Source: Acorus gramineus
Taxonomy: Eukaryota > Streptophyta > Magnoliopsida > Acorales > Acoraceae
Assembly: GCA_030737835.1 (NCBI GenBank)
Contig: CM060853.1
Location: 20,890,895-20,954,894, forward strand
DNA length: 64,000 nt
Direction: 5' to 3'
Shown in pieces: positions 1 through 11,560 of this stretch. The notes below the pieces were generated by a model. It saw only the letters and a program-made list of their open reading frames with translations, was not told the DNA's origin and did no database searches. The position numbers and the translations under genes are program-made. How positions within the stretch are numbered: position 1 is the first letter of the stretch; the number at the start of each line of letters is the position of its first letter.

Positions 1-147
1 GTTCTACTAGTTTCACAACTAAACCTTATTTGTCTTATAAACGGGTCCCTTATCCAAATTTCAATATTTATAAGCAGATCCCTAATCTCAAAATATGACC
101 TTTTAGACTTCAAATTGTATGGAAACTTCATCCAAAGATTTTTTAGA

Positions 148-330
148 CCATTAAGATACCCATAAAATTATAAAATATAAATATTTTACTCACATTAATA
201 AATAAACCCATTAAGATACTCATAAAATTATAGAATATAAATATTTTACTCACATTAATAAATAAACCCATTAAGATACTCATAAAATTATAAAATATAA
301 ATATTTTAGTCACATTAATAGATAAAAAAA
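148..330. repeat. 60-bp tandem repeat, about three copies
   Basis: The unit, which begins near CCATTAAGATAC, recurs with an exact 60-bp period and only a few substitutions. It is AT-rich and non-coding. No function is evident. Confidence 0.9.
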
Positions 331-1600
331 TTACAAATAGAATCGGACCTATTTAAACCCATAAAGTTATTGATAGATGTCTTGCTTTTGAATTTAAAAT
401 CTATTATGTTTCTTTATTTTATTTTTTTGGATTGATTTTGAATCTATATGTATCAATTTTTTTTTAGATGTGAAAATAACTATTTTTTTAGTTTTTTTAG
501 GGCCATGTTTTTTTTTTATATTAGTAATATATGATGGATTCCATAGATGTATGTAATATTTTTTTTTGTCAAATCACGTAAATATTCAATGTATAACAAA
601 TTTATTAGTTTATCACGTTTATCTGTTCATTGTTATCGTTTTAATATTTTATTTTGGATTGTTAACAATGATCGTTTGTTCCATTCATTTTTATTTATTA
701 AAAAAATTATATTTGTTCAATTCTTTTTCTTAGTATTGTTTGATCAAATGATTGACTCTTTTACATGAAATCTTGTTAGATGAAGGCTTAATTTTAATCC
801 AATGTTCTTACAATGGCTCAGAATTTTTTGGTCCGACAATGTTCCTCATGTTCTTATCAAGTTACTGCTATTTTTATGTTGAGAAGTTAATACTACTTAT
901 TCATGTTTGTTGTTACGAGCATTGCGTATGCCCTTGACTAATATTACTTTAATTTGTCACAATGTCGACAAATTTCGCCCAACTGTTATTTGCATATAGA
1001 CCCCAGGTTCTATCAGTTTTACAATGGAACCCTACAAGTGTTACAAACAGGTCCTGACATTTATAATCAGCTCCCGGAAAAAAATCAACTAATTTTGTCC
1101 TTTTTTTTAGGCTATTTTCATATCCAACCCCAGGTTCTACCAGTTTGACAATCGAACCCCTCTCTGTTTCACAAAAAAGTCCTAAACTGTTTCACAATCA
1201 GTTCTACCGGTTATTTTTCTTCTTAAACATTATATGGGTTGCACTGTGTGTTTTTAATTGAATTTCCAATCAGTCTATACTAATTTTTTTTATTTAACAA
1301 TGGAATATACCTCAATAAATAGCTAACAAGATATATCAATATGTATTTAGGGCTGTGAAATGAATGTTTTTAATTGAATGTTAGAGACATCCGGCCTGTA
1401 GACAGTTTCATAAACAGTTTTAATTTAAAAAAATTAGTAAATCTCATCTATTTAGTTATATACTTATACTTATAGCGCAAAAGCGTACATTGCTATATTT
1501 GGCATATGAATAACAACAATATTTGAAATGATTTCTTGTTTCATAACCTAAGCACTGATTTTTCAGTTTTAATTGATTATGTCTTCCATAAAGCACGGAA
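331..1600. other. AT-rich intergenic DNA, no gene
   Basis: Only short T-rich frames occur here, with no recognisable protein. A motif close to GGTTCTACCAGTTTGACAAT recurs in diverged form near 1, 1005, 1133 and 1200. This suggests remains of an old mobile or tandem repeat. Confidence 0.6.
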
Positions 1601-1609
1601 AGTATGCAT

Positions 1610-2830
1610 GTTCTTCAAATGGATTATTTTTTTTTTTTAGTTTCTTCTCTTTATTTTTTAGTTTATTTCATTTTGTTGGACTCAGATATGTATGTATTAT
1701 TTTTTTTATATTTTTTTATATCCGTACTTTTTTTTATATGTGTTTTCATTTTGGTATGTGTTCTCACGTTTTCAATCTTCAAAGCTTAGATTCACATGAC
1801 TATGAGAATGCATAAATTCAATATTTCTTTTTTATCATCTCACAAAATTTTAATTGAATGAGATATGCTTAACATTTGAGTATTGATGAAGTGTGTTTAG
1901 CTATTCAGATTATGAATTAATTCAAATTGATTTTTTTTTAGTTTCTTCTCTTTGTTTATTAGTTTATTTGATTTTGTTGGACTCATATATGTATCTATTA
2001 TTTTTTTTATATATTTTTTATATACTTGTTTTTTTATGTGTGTTTTCATTTTGCTATGTGTTCCTGCGTTTCCAATCTGCAAAGCTTAGATTCACATGGC
2101 CATGAGAATGCATAAATTCAATATTTATCAGCTCACAAAAAGTTTCAAAGTCACGTTGGTTTCCATGATTTCGGATTCTCAAGATTTAATGAGTGTTTAA
2201 TGTTGTTGCTTTAGTTGTATCCGCTCTTCTTCAATTTTAGTTTATTTTTATGTAGGTGACATATGTTTTAGTTCAAAAAAAAAAAAAAAAAAAAAAAAAA
2301 TTGAACGAGACGTGCTTCACATTTGAGTATTGATGAAGTGTGTTTAGCTATTCTGGTTATGAATCGATTCAAATTGATTTTTTTTTTCTTTTAGTTTCTT
2401 CTCTTTGTTTTTGAGTTTATTTGATTTTGTTGGACTCAGATATGTATCTATTATTTTTTTATATTTTTTATATATCCATAATTTTTTTATGTGTGTTTTC
2501 ATTTTGATATGTGTTCCCACGTTTTCAATCTTCAAAGCTTAGATTCACATAACCATGAGAATGCATAAATTCAATATTTCTTTCTTATTATCTCACAAAA
2601 AATTTCAAAGTCAGGTTAGTTTCTATGATTTTGGATTCTCAAGATTTAATGAGTGTTTGATGTTTTTGCTTTAGTTTTATCCGTTCTTCTTCAATTTCAG
2701 TTTATTTTTGTGCAGGTGACACATGTTTTAGTTCACAAAAAAAAAAAAAAAAAATATTGAATGAGATGTGCTTCACATTTGAGTATTGATGAAGTGTGTT
2801 TAGCTATTCAGGTTATGAATTGATTCAATT
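1610..2830. repeat. Tandem array of a ~450-bp unit, about 2.7 copies
   Basis: The phrase ATTTGAGTATTGATGAAGTG recurs at about 1874, 2321 and 2777, giving periods of roughly 447 and 456 bp. Each unit contains a T-rich block, the phrase CAAAGCTTAGATTCACAT and an A-tract just before the next unit. Short open frames in it are low-complexity and opposite strands give unrelated products, so no gene is called. Confidence 0.85.
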
Positions 2831-3684
2831 ATATCAAATATATTTATGCAGTGATTTTGACATTCAACATCTTTTTTAATTTTAACTTTCAGTTTTTCTA
2901 CAATTTTTTTCAATCATACATCGTCATAACATTATTAGTCTTATATGATAAAAAAATATCCCTTAAACTTTTTTTTATATGCTTAAATATTTATCTTAGA
3001 TGATACGATGATAAAAGTCACACCAAAGTAGTTTACCATCAGCATGTTTATATGTATTTTTATCAAACAGATTCTTTGTAATATATTATATTATTATATA
3101 GTCTATATAAATTGTGTTTTCCACTCTCATCAAATACTCTTTTAATATATTTAATTTAATGTCTTATATAGTTATATTAATCTATTTTACTTACCAAATA
3201 TTTTTTAGAAAGAATTATTCATGTCGATCTAATATAGAATTTTGTTCCGTTTAGAATTAATGTTCATTAAAGCTTTCAATATTAACACTAGTGTCTATTT
3301 AAGTAAACAAATAATGCTTTAATTTGGGACCTAAGTGAGTTGAGTGGGGCCCAAATCTCTTCTCCAATATGCCGAAAGAGTTCAAAAAGATGGCATCATA
3401 GACAAGTTGGTGACTGACGTCATCGTATGACACAGCCCTCACTGTCCCGTTTGTCGGCGTATTAATTATCAATCGTGTCAGTTTTTTTTTTGGGTAAAAT
3501 ATTGATATTTATAAATATCAAACGTGTCAGTTGCATAGCCATGTGAATTCAATTAAAGAAAACCAGGGTATACATTAATTGAGACAAACTAGATCAGATG
3601 CGGAAAACCAGGCCGTTTTTGGCATCGATGTAGCAAGGGGGAGAAATAAATAAAAAGGGAATCAATCCAATCAGGGTCCGATCC
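2831..3684. other. AT-rich intergenic DNA, no gene
   Basis: I see no coding signal, RNA gene or clear mobile element. A short direct repeat around CGTGTCAGTT occurs near 3474 and 3525. Confidence 0.55.
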
Positions 3685-3908
3685 GATCAGTATCGAATTA
3701 GATGGTGTAAAAATTGAATTATAACATTTATAAATTAAATTACACAATCAATTATTGGGTGTATATTTCATTCTCCTATTAAATATTGATGATACTTAAG
3801 AATTCATATTTTCTTTAATAGTTGATTGGATCCAATAAAAAAGTGAAATATACACCTAACAATTAATTGTGCAGTTCGATTTTCACGTCATCCAGTTCGA
3901 TACTGATC
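3685..3908. mobile_element. Foldback MITE-like element, ~224 bp
   Basis: The two halves are imperfect reverse complements. GATCAGTATCGAATTAGATG at the left matches the complement of the right end, and CAATTATTGGGTGTATATTT pairs with AAATATACACCTAACAATTA further in. No coding capacity is present. A small inverted-repeat DNA element is the simplest reading; the family is unknown. Confidence 0.75.
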
Positions 3909-4700
3909 AAACTGATCGGATCAAGTCAGTAAAGCACCCGCCTTGCACAATTGTATATGAGTCCAACAAAAATTCAGAATTTCAGAAATAATTCATAATC
4001 CAAACTCATTTTACATTGTTCTAAAAGATCCCAGTTAGGATAGTAAAAATAGCAAAATAAACATTTATTTAATGTGAACATGTATTTCAATTTGTATAAA
4101 AAATATATTTTATTAGATAATAAGACCATAAATGGGATGGTCTAAGTGTAACAACTCTTCTTTCTTTGACAGAAAATGTTAGACTCAGTTATACAAAATA
4201 TAAACTACACATGTTTTTATTTTTTAAAAAATAGTAAATATAATCAAATAATGTATATCATTTGATAAATTTTTTTTTGTATATTACTCAATTTTGTGTT
4301 GAATTGACCCATTTTTAATAAGCGTATATAAAATTTAATAGATATATTGTTTCATTGAATTTTTAACAAAGCATATAAGATTGTATTTTGCATAAGGAAA
4401 AAAAAAAAAAAGTGTAATAGTGTCCGTTCTTGATTAATGTTGGCCACCACACAAAGGCCCATCGACTTTCGATAAGATCTCTCTATCTAATTCACAATGA
4501 GCCGGTTTGACGGAGTCAATATGGTCTTTTACAATTGTTTGACTGGGTTCCTTTATTTGCCTTGAAGGTTTTTGGATCTTAAAAACCATAACAATAACAG
4601 AATGAGTTTCCACCCAATATCCAAAGACCAGTTCAAACCTCTCTCCATCACCACCTCCCATTCTCTTCCCTCCCCAACCACATCCCCTTGTACATAACCT
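3909..4700. other. Intergenic DNA, no gene recognised
   Basis: The sequence is AT-rich to about 4400, then has more balanced composition. A minus-strand open frame at 4434-4703 has no recognisable domain and no codon-like pattern, so I treat it as chance. Confidence 0.5.
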
Positions 4701-5027
4701 CACATGTCATCACTACCATCACCATAGAAACTCTGCTACATCTGCCAATGTCTCTTCTCACCCCGCCCATTTGGCGGACCCCGCTCGCCTGTTCCTCCTG
4801 CTATGGCTGACCCATGGAGCAGGTCAAGACCGTGTTTGATCAACACATAGTGACATAACATGCACACGCGCTCTCAACACGTTATACCAAACCACCTCTT
4901 CTCTTGACAGAACAGTAAAGGTACTCCTCTTTCCCTAGTGGTCCTGGATTCATAAGAGAAGGTTTAGTTGGTGGTCCGATGCAACCCATCATGGTTGGTG
5001 AGATGACCCACATATATAAGTAGTAGC

Positions 5028-5387
5028 GAATACGCAGTCCGAGTGGATGATGAGTTGGTGCTTGGTGAGCAAGCTTTGGAGGTGCCATGCAAGCACGTGT
5101 TCTATGCGAGGTGGATCCCTGCATGGCTTCGTATTAAGAGCTCGTGCCCTATCTGTCGCGTGGCGGCGTTGATGGACAGGAAGCGCGCGTGGGTTCGGCG
5201 TGACGATGAGGAGGAGTTGTTGGGCTGGGCCCGGATTCGGGCACGGCACGCAAATGGGGTCCGTGGGCTTATTCTTGGGATGGGCCTATCAGGTGAGCCC
5301 AAAGAAGAAGATGAAGAGAAGCAAGTCCTCTTGCAGGGTGTGGATCGTCGTGGACGAAGGTCCGGTTTTTCGATCGTTTGGAGATGA
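5028..5387 (+). pseudogene. Degenerate RING-H2 (E3 ubiquitin ligase-type) pseudogene
   Basis: The frame contains the C-terminal half of a RING-H2 finger followed by an acidic/basic tail, with the key phrase WLRIKSSCPICRV. RING-H2 proteins bind two zinc ions and recruit E2 enzymes for ubiquitin transfer. Aligned by eye with the plant RING-H2 pattern, ligand positions 1 and 2 read Tyr and Arg instead of Cys, position 5 reads Tyr instead of His, and position 6 reads Trp instead of Cys; positions 3, 4, 7 and 8 remain. No ATG lies at a sensible place and the N-terminal part of such proteins is not found upstream. The product could not fold a normal RING, so this is a decayed gene copy. The GC content is higher than the surroundings, as expected for former coding DNA. 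Confidence 0.7.
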
Positions 5388-5940
5388 CACGTGTCAGTAG
5401 TTTGTGAGGGTGAATGGATTTCGATCGTTTCTCTTGTGGGCTTTTAGGCCTCAAAGCCCATTGATGATCTCCGCTCCATCTGATTGCATCATCTAGTAAG
5501 AATTTATGAGTGTTAGCTTGTATCTCTATGTGGAAATAGTTGTCAACTCTGTGCATAGAAGGAGTTATATTTTATGAGGACATAGCCTTGCTCGCTTCCA
5601 CTGTACTGATACCAATTTCTAATTACCTTTTACATTCTATTTTTCTATTTATGCAAGTATTGATTATATTTAACTTCACATATGTGGTAAAGTTGTGACT
5701 TTGATTGTATTTTTGTAATGCCTCGCTGAAATCGCACAAAATGTTTGCTTCCGTAAAGAATGAAAAAGGTTTTTTTCTATTATATTAAACAAAAAATTAT
5801 TAATGTTTTAACTATAAAATGCACAATTACACTGACCAAAAACATGCATGAGAAGTGTTTAAGCGTGTGTCCTAGCTTGTTCCATTGTAACCTTGCTTAA
5901 TGTATCATTCCATGTTTATGCCAATTAACCATTATTCTTA
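5388..5940. other. Intergenic DNA, no gene
   Basis: This AT-rich stretch lies between the RING pseudogene and a MITE. Nothing else is recognised. Confidence 0.5.
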
Positions 5941-5944
5941 TATG

Positions 5945-6360
5945 GCTCGTTTGGATAGAGACATAAGCTATTATGGGGTTTATACTTATTCCAGCATTTA
6001 TTGACTTTATCAATGGAATAAGTGATTTTGTGTTTGATTGCGTTTTCAGTTATTCTTGTTGGGAAACGTAATAATAAAAGTTTGGTTGATGAGAAATAAA
6101 ATGTGAATAATGTGTAAAAAGTTGATTTGACATGTGAGCTCTATTGATGCATAAGAGGTGATGACATGTGATTTAATAAGTGGGTCCCCTTATACGAGTG
6201 AATGAATAACACAATTTCATAGGGGGATTTGGAATACAAATACCAGCTTATTATCACCTAATTCTATATAGCTATACCTTCTTATTCTCTCTACCCAAAC
6301 ACCTTTTTTTTTTTCTTATTCTTCTCTATTCCTTCCATATTCCTTTAGCCAAACAACCCC
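5945..6360 (+). mobile_element. Tourist/hAT-like MITE, copy A1
   Basis: The left end starts near GGCTCGTTTGGATAGAGACA and the right end near CTACCCAAACACC, the usual GTTTGG-type termini of plant MITEs. The interior contains GTTGATTTGACATGTGAG. The reverse complement of the element in WAKL5 intron 2 (55713-56157) matches it, so it is one family. It has no coding capacity. Confidence 0.7.
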
Positions 6361-7459
6361 ATAGAGTGTTGCTAGAGGAACTAGAACATTCATAATAATT
6401 TGATGTGGTACAGTCCCCAATTTCCATTCATAATGTGTTTTTTCGGTTAGTACATTAGGAAATAGTTGTGTTCATATCACTCCGTGTAATACAATATAAT
6501 TTTCTGTTTTGTATTTTTCAAATATAAATTTTAATTACCACGCATATAGGACTTCAAAGACCACTAAAGGCATTCCAAATCAAAACACAATATTACATTC
6601 AAATTTTGCTTTTTTTAAAAGGATATATTAAACTGATGAAGTACATACTTATGATGCAGTGCATGTGTTTTTACATGATTCATAATAGAGTTATGAAATA
6701 GTGTAATTTAAACAATACATTAAATGATTTGATACACTGAAGTTGCTAGCGATGTACGTGTGAATACAAACCAGACTATAAAATAGATGAAGCTCCCATC
6801 TTTGGTTAAAAAAAAAGTTGACTGATGTCCAAATTATTAGCACCCTTACCACTTACCACTGTGGGCCTCCAATTAGATATATTGAGAAAGTCTTTTCAAA
6901 TGATGGTTATGATTTGGTTGGATGGTCACGGTCCTCACCGACATTTCCTTTTTCAAAGGGGAGCTTGATATATCATAACCACAGATTATGTGGATGGACG
7001 ATATCAGATAGATTAGGAAAAAAGAAGACATCTTCATCGTTTGGGAGCATCATGACTTCAAATGACTATAATTTTCAAATCATATATCAGAATTACTATT
7101 ATAATACGTCCACGCATTCGTATCGACGAGCCCTACTAAAATAAGTTTTTACCAAGCAAAAAAATATAATTTTTTAAAAAAATTCAAAACAATTGTGTGC
7201 ACTGAAAATTGTGCTAAAAAGGGATTTGTATGTAATATTTTTCCATAAATAATATACTCGGTCACATTTTTTTTAATCACACCAACTTCTTTGTCTAACG
7301 TGGTTTTCCTTATTTCGTTCGGTTACAATATAAATACATAACACAATCATAATCCGACATATTTAAAAAAGATCAAACACCTGAAAAATTACAAAGTGAA
7401 TATACCAATACGACTAGAATGCAATTTGTTTTCATGTTCAATTCTCATCATAGGAATGC
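6361..7459. other. 3' flank of WAKL1
   Basis: No gene is recognised. The part nearest WAKL1 (about 7200-7459) is similar to the 3' flanks of WAKL2 and WAKL3, including the phrase CCTTATTTCGTTCGG, and probably contains the 3' UTR. A plus-strand frame of 108 codons at 6818-7144 matches nothing I know and overlaps AT-rich DNA. Confidence 0.6.
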
Positions 7460-10106
7460 TCAGCGCCCTCCCTCTATAGATAATGCAGCACGTTTTTCCA
7501 AACTATATAAGCCAGTACTATCACCACCACAATTGCATGAAGATTGTCCAAGTAAGCTCTCCATCTCTTCCGGATTATTTGGAACCCACTGATGAATTTC
7601 AAACATTGCAAGTCCTTCAAGCTCCATTGCTACCTCCTTCATCGTAGGCCTCTCTTCTCCGGTCATGTTAAGGCATCTTGTTGCGAGCTTGCAAATTTCA
7701 ATGATCAAATCTATTTTCCCTTCTTTCAAAATCTGAGGATCTAATACTTCCAAAATTCGGTTCTCCTTCATGGATGTCACAAAACTATTAGCTAAACTTT
7801 TCTCCTTTACAATTCCTTCGACAGAGGTAACTGCCTTCTTTCTGGTTAAGAACTCTGCGAGAACAACCCCAAAGCTATAAACATCGCTTTTGTCTGTCAA
7901 TTGTCCTGTTTGCAGGCACTCTGAGTCCAGATAACCCCATGTGCCTTGCATAAATGTAGCGAATTGATCTTTGTCTAGAGGAGTCAGCTTTGAAGCCCCA
8001 AAGTCAGAAACCTTAGCCATATGGTTAGCATCTAAAAGGATGTTAGATGACTTGATATCTCCGTGGAGGATTGGAGGGGAAGCCGCCGAATGTAGATAGG
8101 CTATTGCTGATGCAGTTTCTGTGGCAATCCTCAACCAATCTTTCAAGCAAATTAGTCCTTCACCATGTATAATAAGGTGGAAAAGTGTCCCATTAGAAAT
8201 ATATTCATAAACTAGCATGGGGACTTCAACCTCTACGCAACAACCCAAAAGCTTAACCACATTTCTGTGGTTGATTTGAGAAAGAATAATCATTTCATTT
8301 GCAAATTGTGTGTTTTGTATCTCATTGACCACCATGGACTTCTTCACCGCGACCACTCTGTTGTCTGGTAAAACTCCTTTAAAAACCATGCCCTGTCCTC
8401 CTTGGCCAAGGATGTTGTTCTGGCTGAATTTGTCGGTTGCCCTCTCGAGATCCTCTTTACTGAACATCTTGAATGCAATATTTGGATTTGAAGAAAGCAG
8501 TTGCTGAAGATGTGACCCACCATTTTGCTCAAAGAATTGGTCTTTAAGATTGTTGAGCTTTCTTGTTTGAAGTCCCAGAAAAATCCATGAACCAATGAGA
8601 ATCACAATGAAGGGGATACCCGTTCCTGCATGTCCAATGAAACTTGTGTGTCAAGACTTTCTTAATTATTATAACACCAACTATAGAAGTGAAATTTTTG
8701 GTGCCTATGAGAACATACATAGTGTTAAATTTAGGCCAGAGTTAACATCCAATGAGGTATATTTTTGTAAAGAAATAAAATATATATTTTAACAAATTTT
8801 ATAAACTCATTTATAAAATGTGTAAAAAAATTCAATTACAGTGTACAGTTGGCTACCAAGCTATGCCAGAGACTATAAAATGGGTGAGTCTAAGAGCGCT
8901 CATTTACATATATTTACTATGTAAAAATGGATCAGGAAGAAAAGAGAATTACCGAGTGCCACTAGGACCACGGGGAATGAGTTTTTTGAGCAATTATACA
9001 GCCTGGGATCATCACTGTGCTTTCCTTTTGGACACTCGCAACTGTAGTTTCCTGGTGTGTTTATACAAATCCCTTTGCAAGGGTAAGAAAGTGGTTCCTC
9101 GCACTCATTAATATCTGATGAGAACAAAAACAAAAGCTATAATCGCATCGATATATGCAGGAAAGGAAAATAAAATGTGTTGTGTGTGGTGTCAGTACGA
9201 GAGAGAGAGAGAGAGAGATAATACCCTTGCATCCTCCAACATCTTTAAGATAAGGGTTTCCCCGATAACCTGCGCTGCAATCGCAACGATAACCATTGCC
9301 GTTGGTTGCATTGTAGCAGGTACTGTTCCGGCTAACACAAGCATAATCAGATGCTGTTACTGCATCTGCACACGTCTGGTTCCGAATCACCCAATCTAGG
9401 ACCACAGGAGCCCTTTTGTCATTCCTTTCGTAGAAGTCAATGGAGAAATCTGAAATTCCATTGAAAATGAACCCTTCCTGATCAACAAGGATGGCGTAGT
9501 TGCAGGGGTTAGAATAATTGACTCTTGATGAGTCGTTGCTGAATCTATGAACTTCGACTCTGATGTTCCTGACCCCCTTTGGGATGGAAGTCTGGCAGCA
9601 TCCGATCCCATTGCATGAGCCGTTGGTGACCATGCTGGTGATGCACACGAGGTACACCCAGTTGTGAAGCCCAAGTCATCGTCAGTAAGGTAGGCGTAAG
9701 TGTCACAGCCCAGCACGGTGAACTTGTTCCGGGAGTCGGAGAATGTGTAGGTTCTGTCGCTCGCTAAATTCGCAAAACTGCTGTTGTTGATGATCGTCTG
9801 GTTCCCGTAGTTGTCATAGCAGTCAAGAGCCATTACTGTACTGACATTCATCTCTCCCGTTAGGAGAGATATATCGTTTATTAGGATGTTGCCTCCAGAG
9901 ATGTATGGAACCCACCCATGATCAGTACTGTTGCAATCGATTGCGAAGCCTTCGTCCCTGTAGCAATTTGGTCCGATGCCGAATGGATAAGGGATATTGG
10001 TAAGGTTGCCACATGTGTCTTGTTGACAACCGGGCTTTGCTTGGGAGGCCACTGAAGGAGTTGGGCATAGGAACTGATGAAGCAACATCACTACCAAGAT
10101 CATCAT
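7460..10106 (-). pseudogene. WAKL1: WAK-like receptor kinase with a 1-base frameshift
   Basis: Exons are 10106-9225, 9114-8953 and 8625-7460, all with GT-AG junctions and the same phases as the intact copies. Exon 1 starts at MMILVVMLL (signal peptide) and codes for a GUB_WAK-type domain with [14 protein letters not shown], a [12 protein letters not shown] motif and the first EGF. Exon 2 is a calcium-binding EGF (DINEC). Exon 3 has a membrane helix and a complete kinase with GQGGQG loop, VAVKK, HGD and DFG. The frame breaks near 9646-9650, in the segment that reads GCTSVC in the paralogues, where one base is missing. Adding one base makes the total coding length divisible by three (737 codons with stop). 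As it stands, translation ends after 236 residues, leaving a secreted fragment. The break could be a true mutation or a sequencing or assembly error. If repaired it would be a plasma-membrane receptor kinase like WAKL4 and WAKL5. Confidence 0.85.
9199..9219. repeat. (GA)n microsatellite in WAKL1 intron 1
   Basis: The repeat starts a few bases past the intron 1 donor (GT at 9224-9223). On the transcript it reads CU-rich. The same position carries longer arrays in WAKL4 and WAKL5. Confidence 0.9.
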
Positions 10107-10170
10107 CCCAATTATAATAGAGTTTTTTCTGTATGCTTTTGGGTGTGAGTTGCATATTGATATGCAGAGC

Positions 10171-10180
10171 CCCTTTTAAA
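10171..10180 (-). promoter_or_regulatory. WAKL1 TATA-like element
   Basis: On the minus strand the sequence reads TTTAAAAGGGGC, about 70 bp before the start codon. It is conserved in place and sequence in WAKL2, WAKL3 and WAKL5. Inferred core promoter. Confidence 0.55.
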
Positions 10181-10251
10181 TTAGCCATTCTGGTTAGATG
10201 TAGGAGAGGAGACTTGTCTAGTCCATGACTTTTGTCTCTATCATTGACTTC

Positions 10252-10256
10252 GTCAA
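10252..10256 (-). promoter_or_regulatory. W-box core upstream of WAKL1
   Basis: TTGAC on the minus strand is the core of the WRKY-binding W-box. It keeps the same place relative to the TATA-like element in WAKL3, WAKL5 and the orphan flank at 24.5 kb. Occupancy is inferred only. Confidence 0.35.
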
Positions 10257-11560
10257 GGGGCCCCTTTCCCTCTAGTATCCTCAATTATCCACACATACGC
10301 TTTAATTTGGATCTGCTAGGTGAATGAGACCTTTAACTAACGTCAAATAATTTTTTGACTATAATTAATATAACGTACGTTGGGGACTGAGGACTCCAGG
10401 AGAAAACCAATGCCAAAACCAGTCCCAAATAATGGCGATATCACTATATATTAATAAATCTAAATATCTAAGAAATTTAATTTATACATCTTTTAAAAGA
10501 AAAATTATTGTGTAACCAAAATTATCATATAAACCATCATAAGTTTATCAATTGATTAATTTTTAATCTCTACCTATTTGGTTGGTTATTCACATGTAAT
10601 ATGCATGTCGTTGACTGTTTTGTGCGGACACAGAAGAGAGATTATGTACATATTTGTTAAACTTATAAGTTGAATATTATAGGTTTTATCTTATAATAAA
10701 CAGTTACAACATGTTTGTTTAAATTTATTAGAATTTATTTAGACTAAAAATAATTTAGGAAGAACTACAAAAAAGAACAAGAAATGTGTGCCTAAATTAA
10801 TGACAATACAAAATACATAGCCTCATTTTCAAAGAACATCAGGACCATCTGAAAAGGGGAGTTCTGCAAGGAGAACTATGAGCGCTCATATCAAATTACA
10901 TGTACATTTCACAGCAATAGAATATAATTTGTTACAAAAAAAAAAAAATTGAAAGTGTGTAAATGATGTTTTTGAAATTATAGCTTAAAAGATGCTTTAA
11001 ATAATCTTTTGTTTGGACACTAATGCCCTCAACTCTTATACAAATGATACATATTCATTCATCACCTCCCAAACTCCTCTACTACACTTGAAAATGTATT
11101 TTTGACATTTACGTATCAAAAACAGTTTTACATATAATTTATTTTAACAAATATTCACATTCTTATTATCCATTTTTTAACAGTTTCAACAAACATGAAT
11201 ATTATTTATCAAAAAAACAAAATTTACAATGTAAAGTTATACTATGTAATCTATAAATTAAAACTGTATGCATAAAATTCTACATGTCACCTAACAGTCA
11301 ACTACCAGTTTTTGGTTCAATACCACAAAAAAAACAAAAAAAAACAGTTTTCTGTTTTGACTGTCCTTGTCAGTCTGAACCTTTATATAATTGCTCTTTG
11401 GTAATGCAATCTAATTTACTTTGAACGCGTGGTTGACAGAGTTAGTCCTACACGGGGCGAGACCTTGACTTTGAAATATAATCATGGGATTCCGTTTGCG
11501 AACCTCCAAAGAAATTAATTAATAACAGGATTATTGATTATTTCGTTGTGCACAATCGTA

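Larger units (their letters stand above)
10107..11560. repeat. WAKL1 5' flank, duplicated upstream of WAKL5
   Basis: The stretch from about 10400 to 11540 has a diverged counterpart at about 58800-59910. Shared phrases include CCAGTCCCAAATAATGGCGA, TCTAAGAAATTTAATTTATA-type sequence and GAGGCCTTGACTTTGAAAT-type sequence near the far end. It contains no coding frame. It is distal flank copied together with the gene. Confidence 0.75.

Noticed and set aside
148-2830. CRISPR-like direct repeats
   Set aside because: Period and divergence fit plant tandem repeats without unique spacers, in a eukaryotic sequence.
6818-7144. Open frame of 108 codons on the plus strand near WAKL1
   Set aside because: No recognisable domain; it lies in AT-rich flank DNA.
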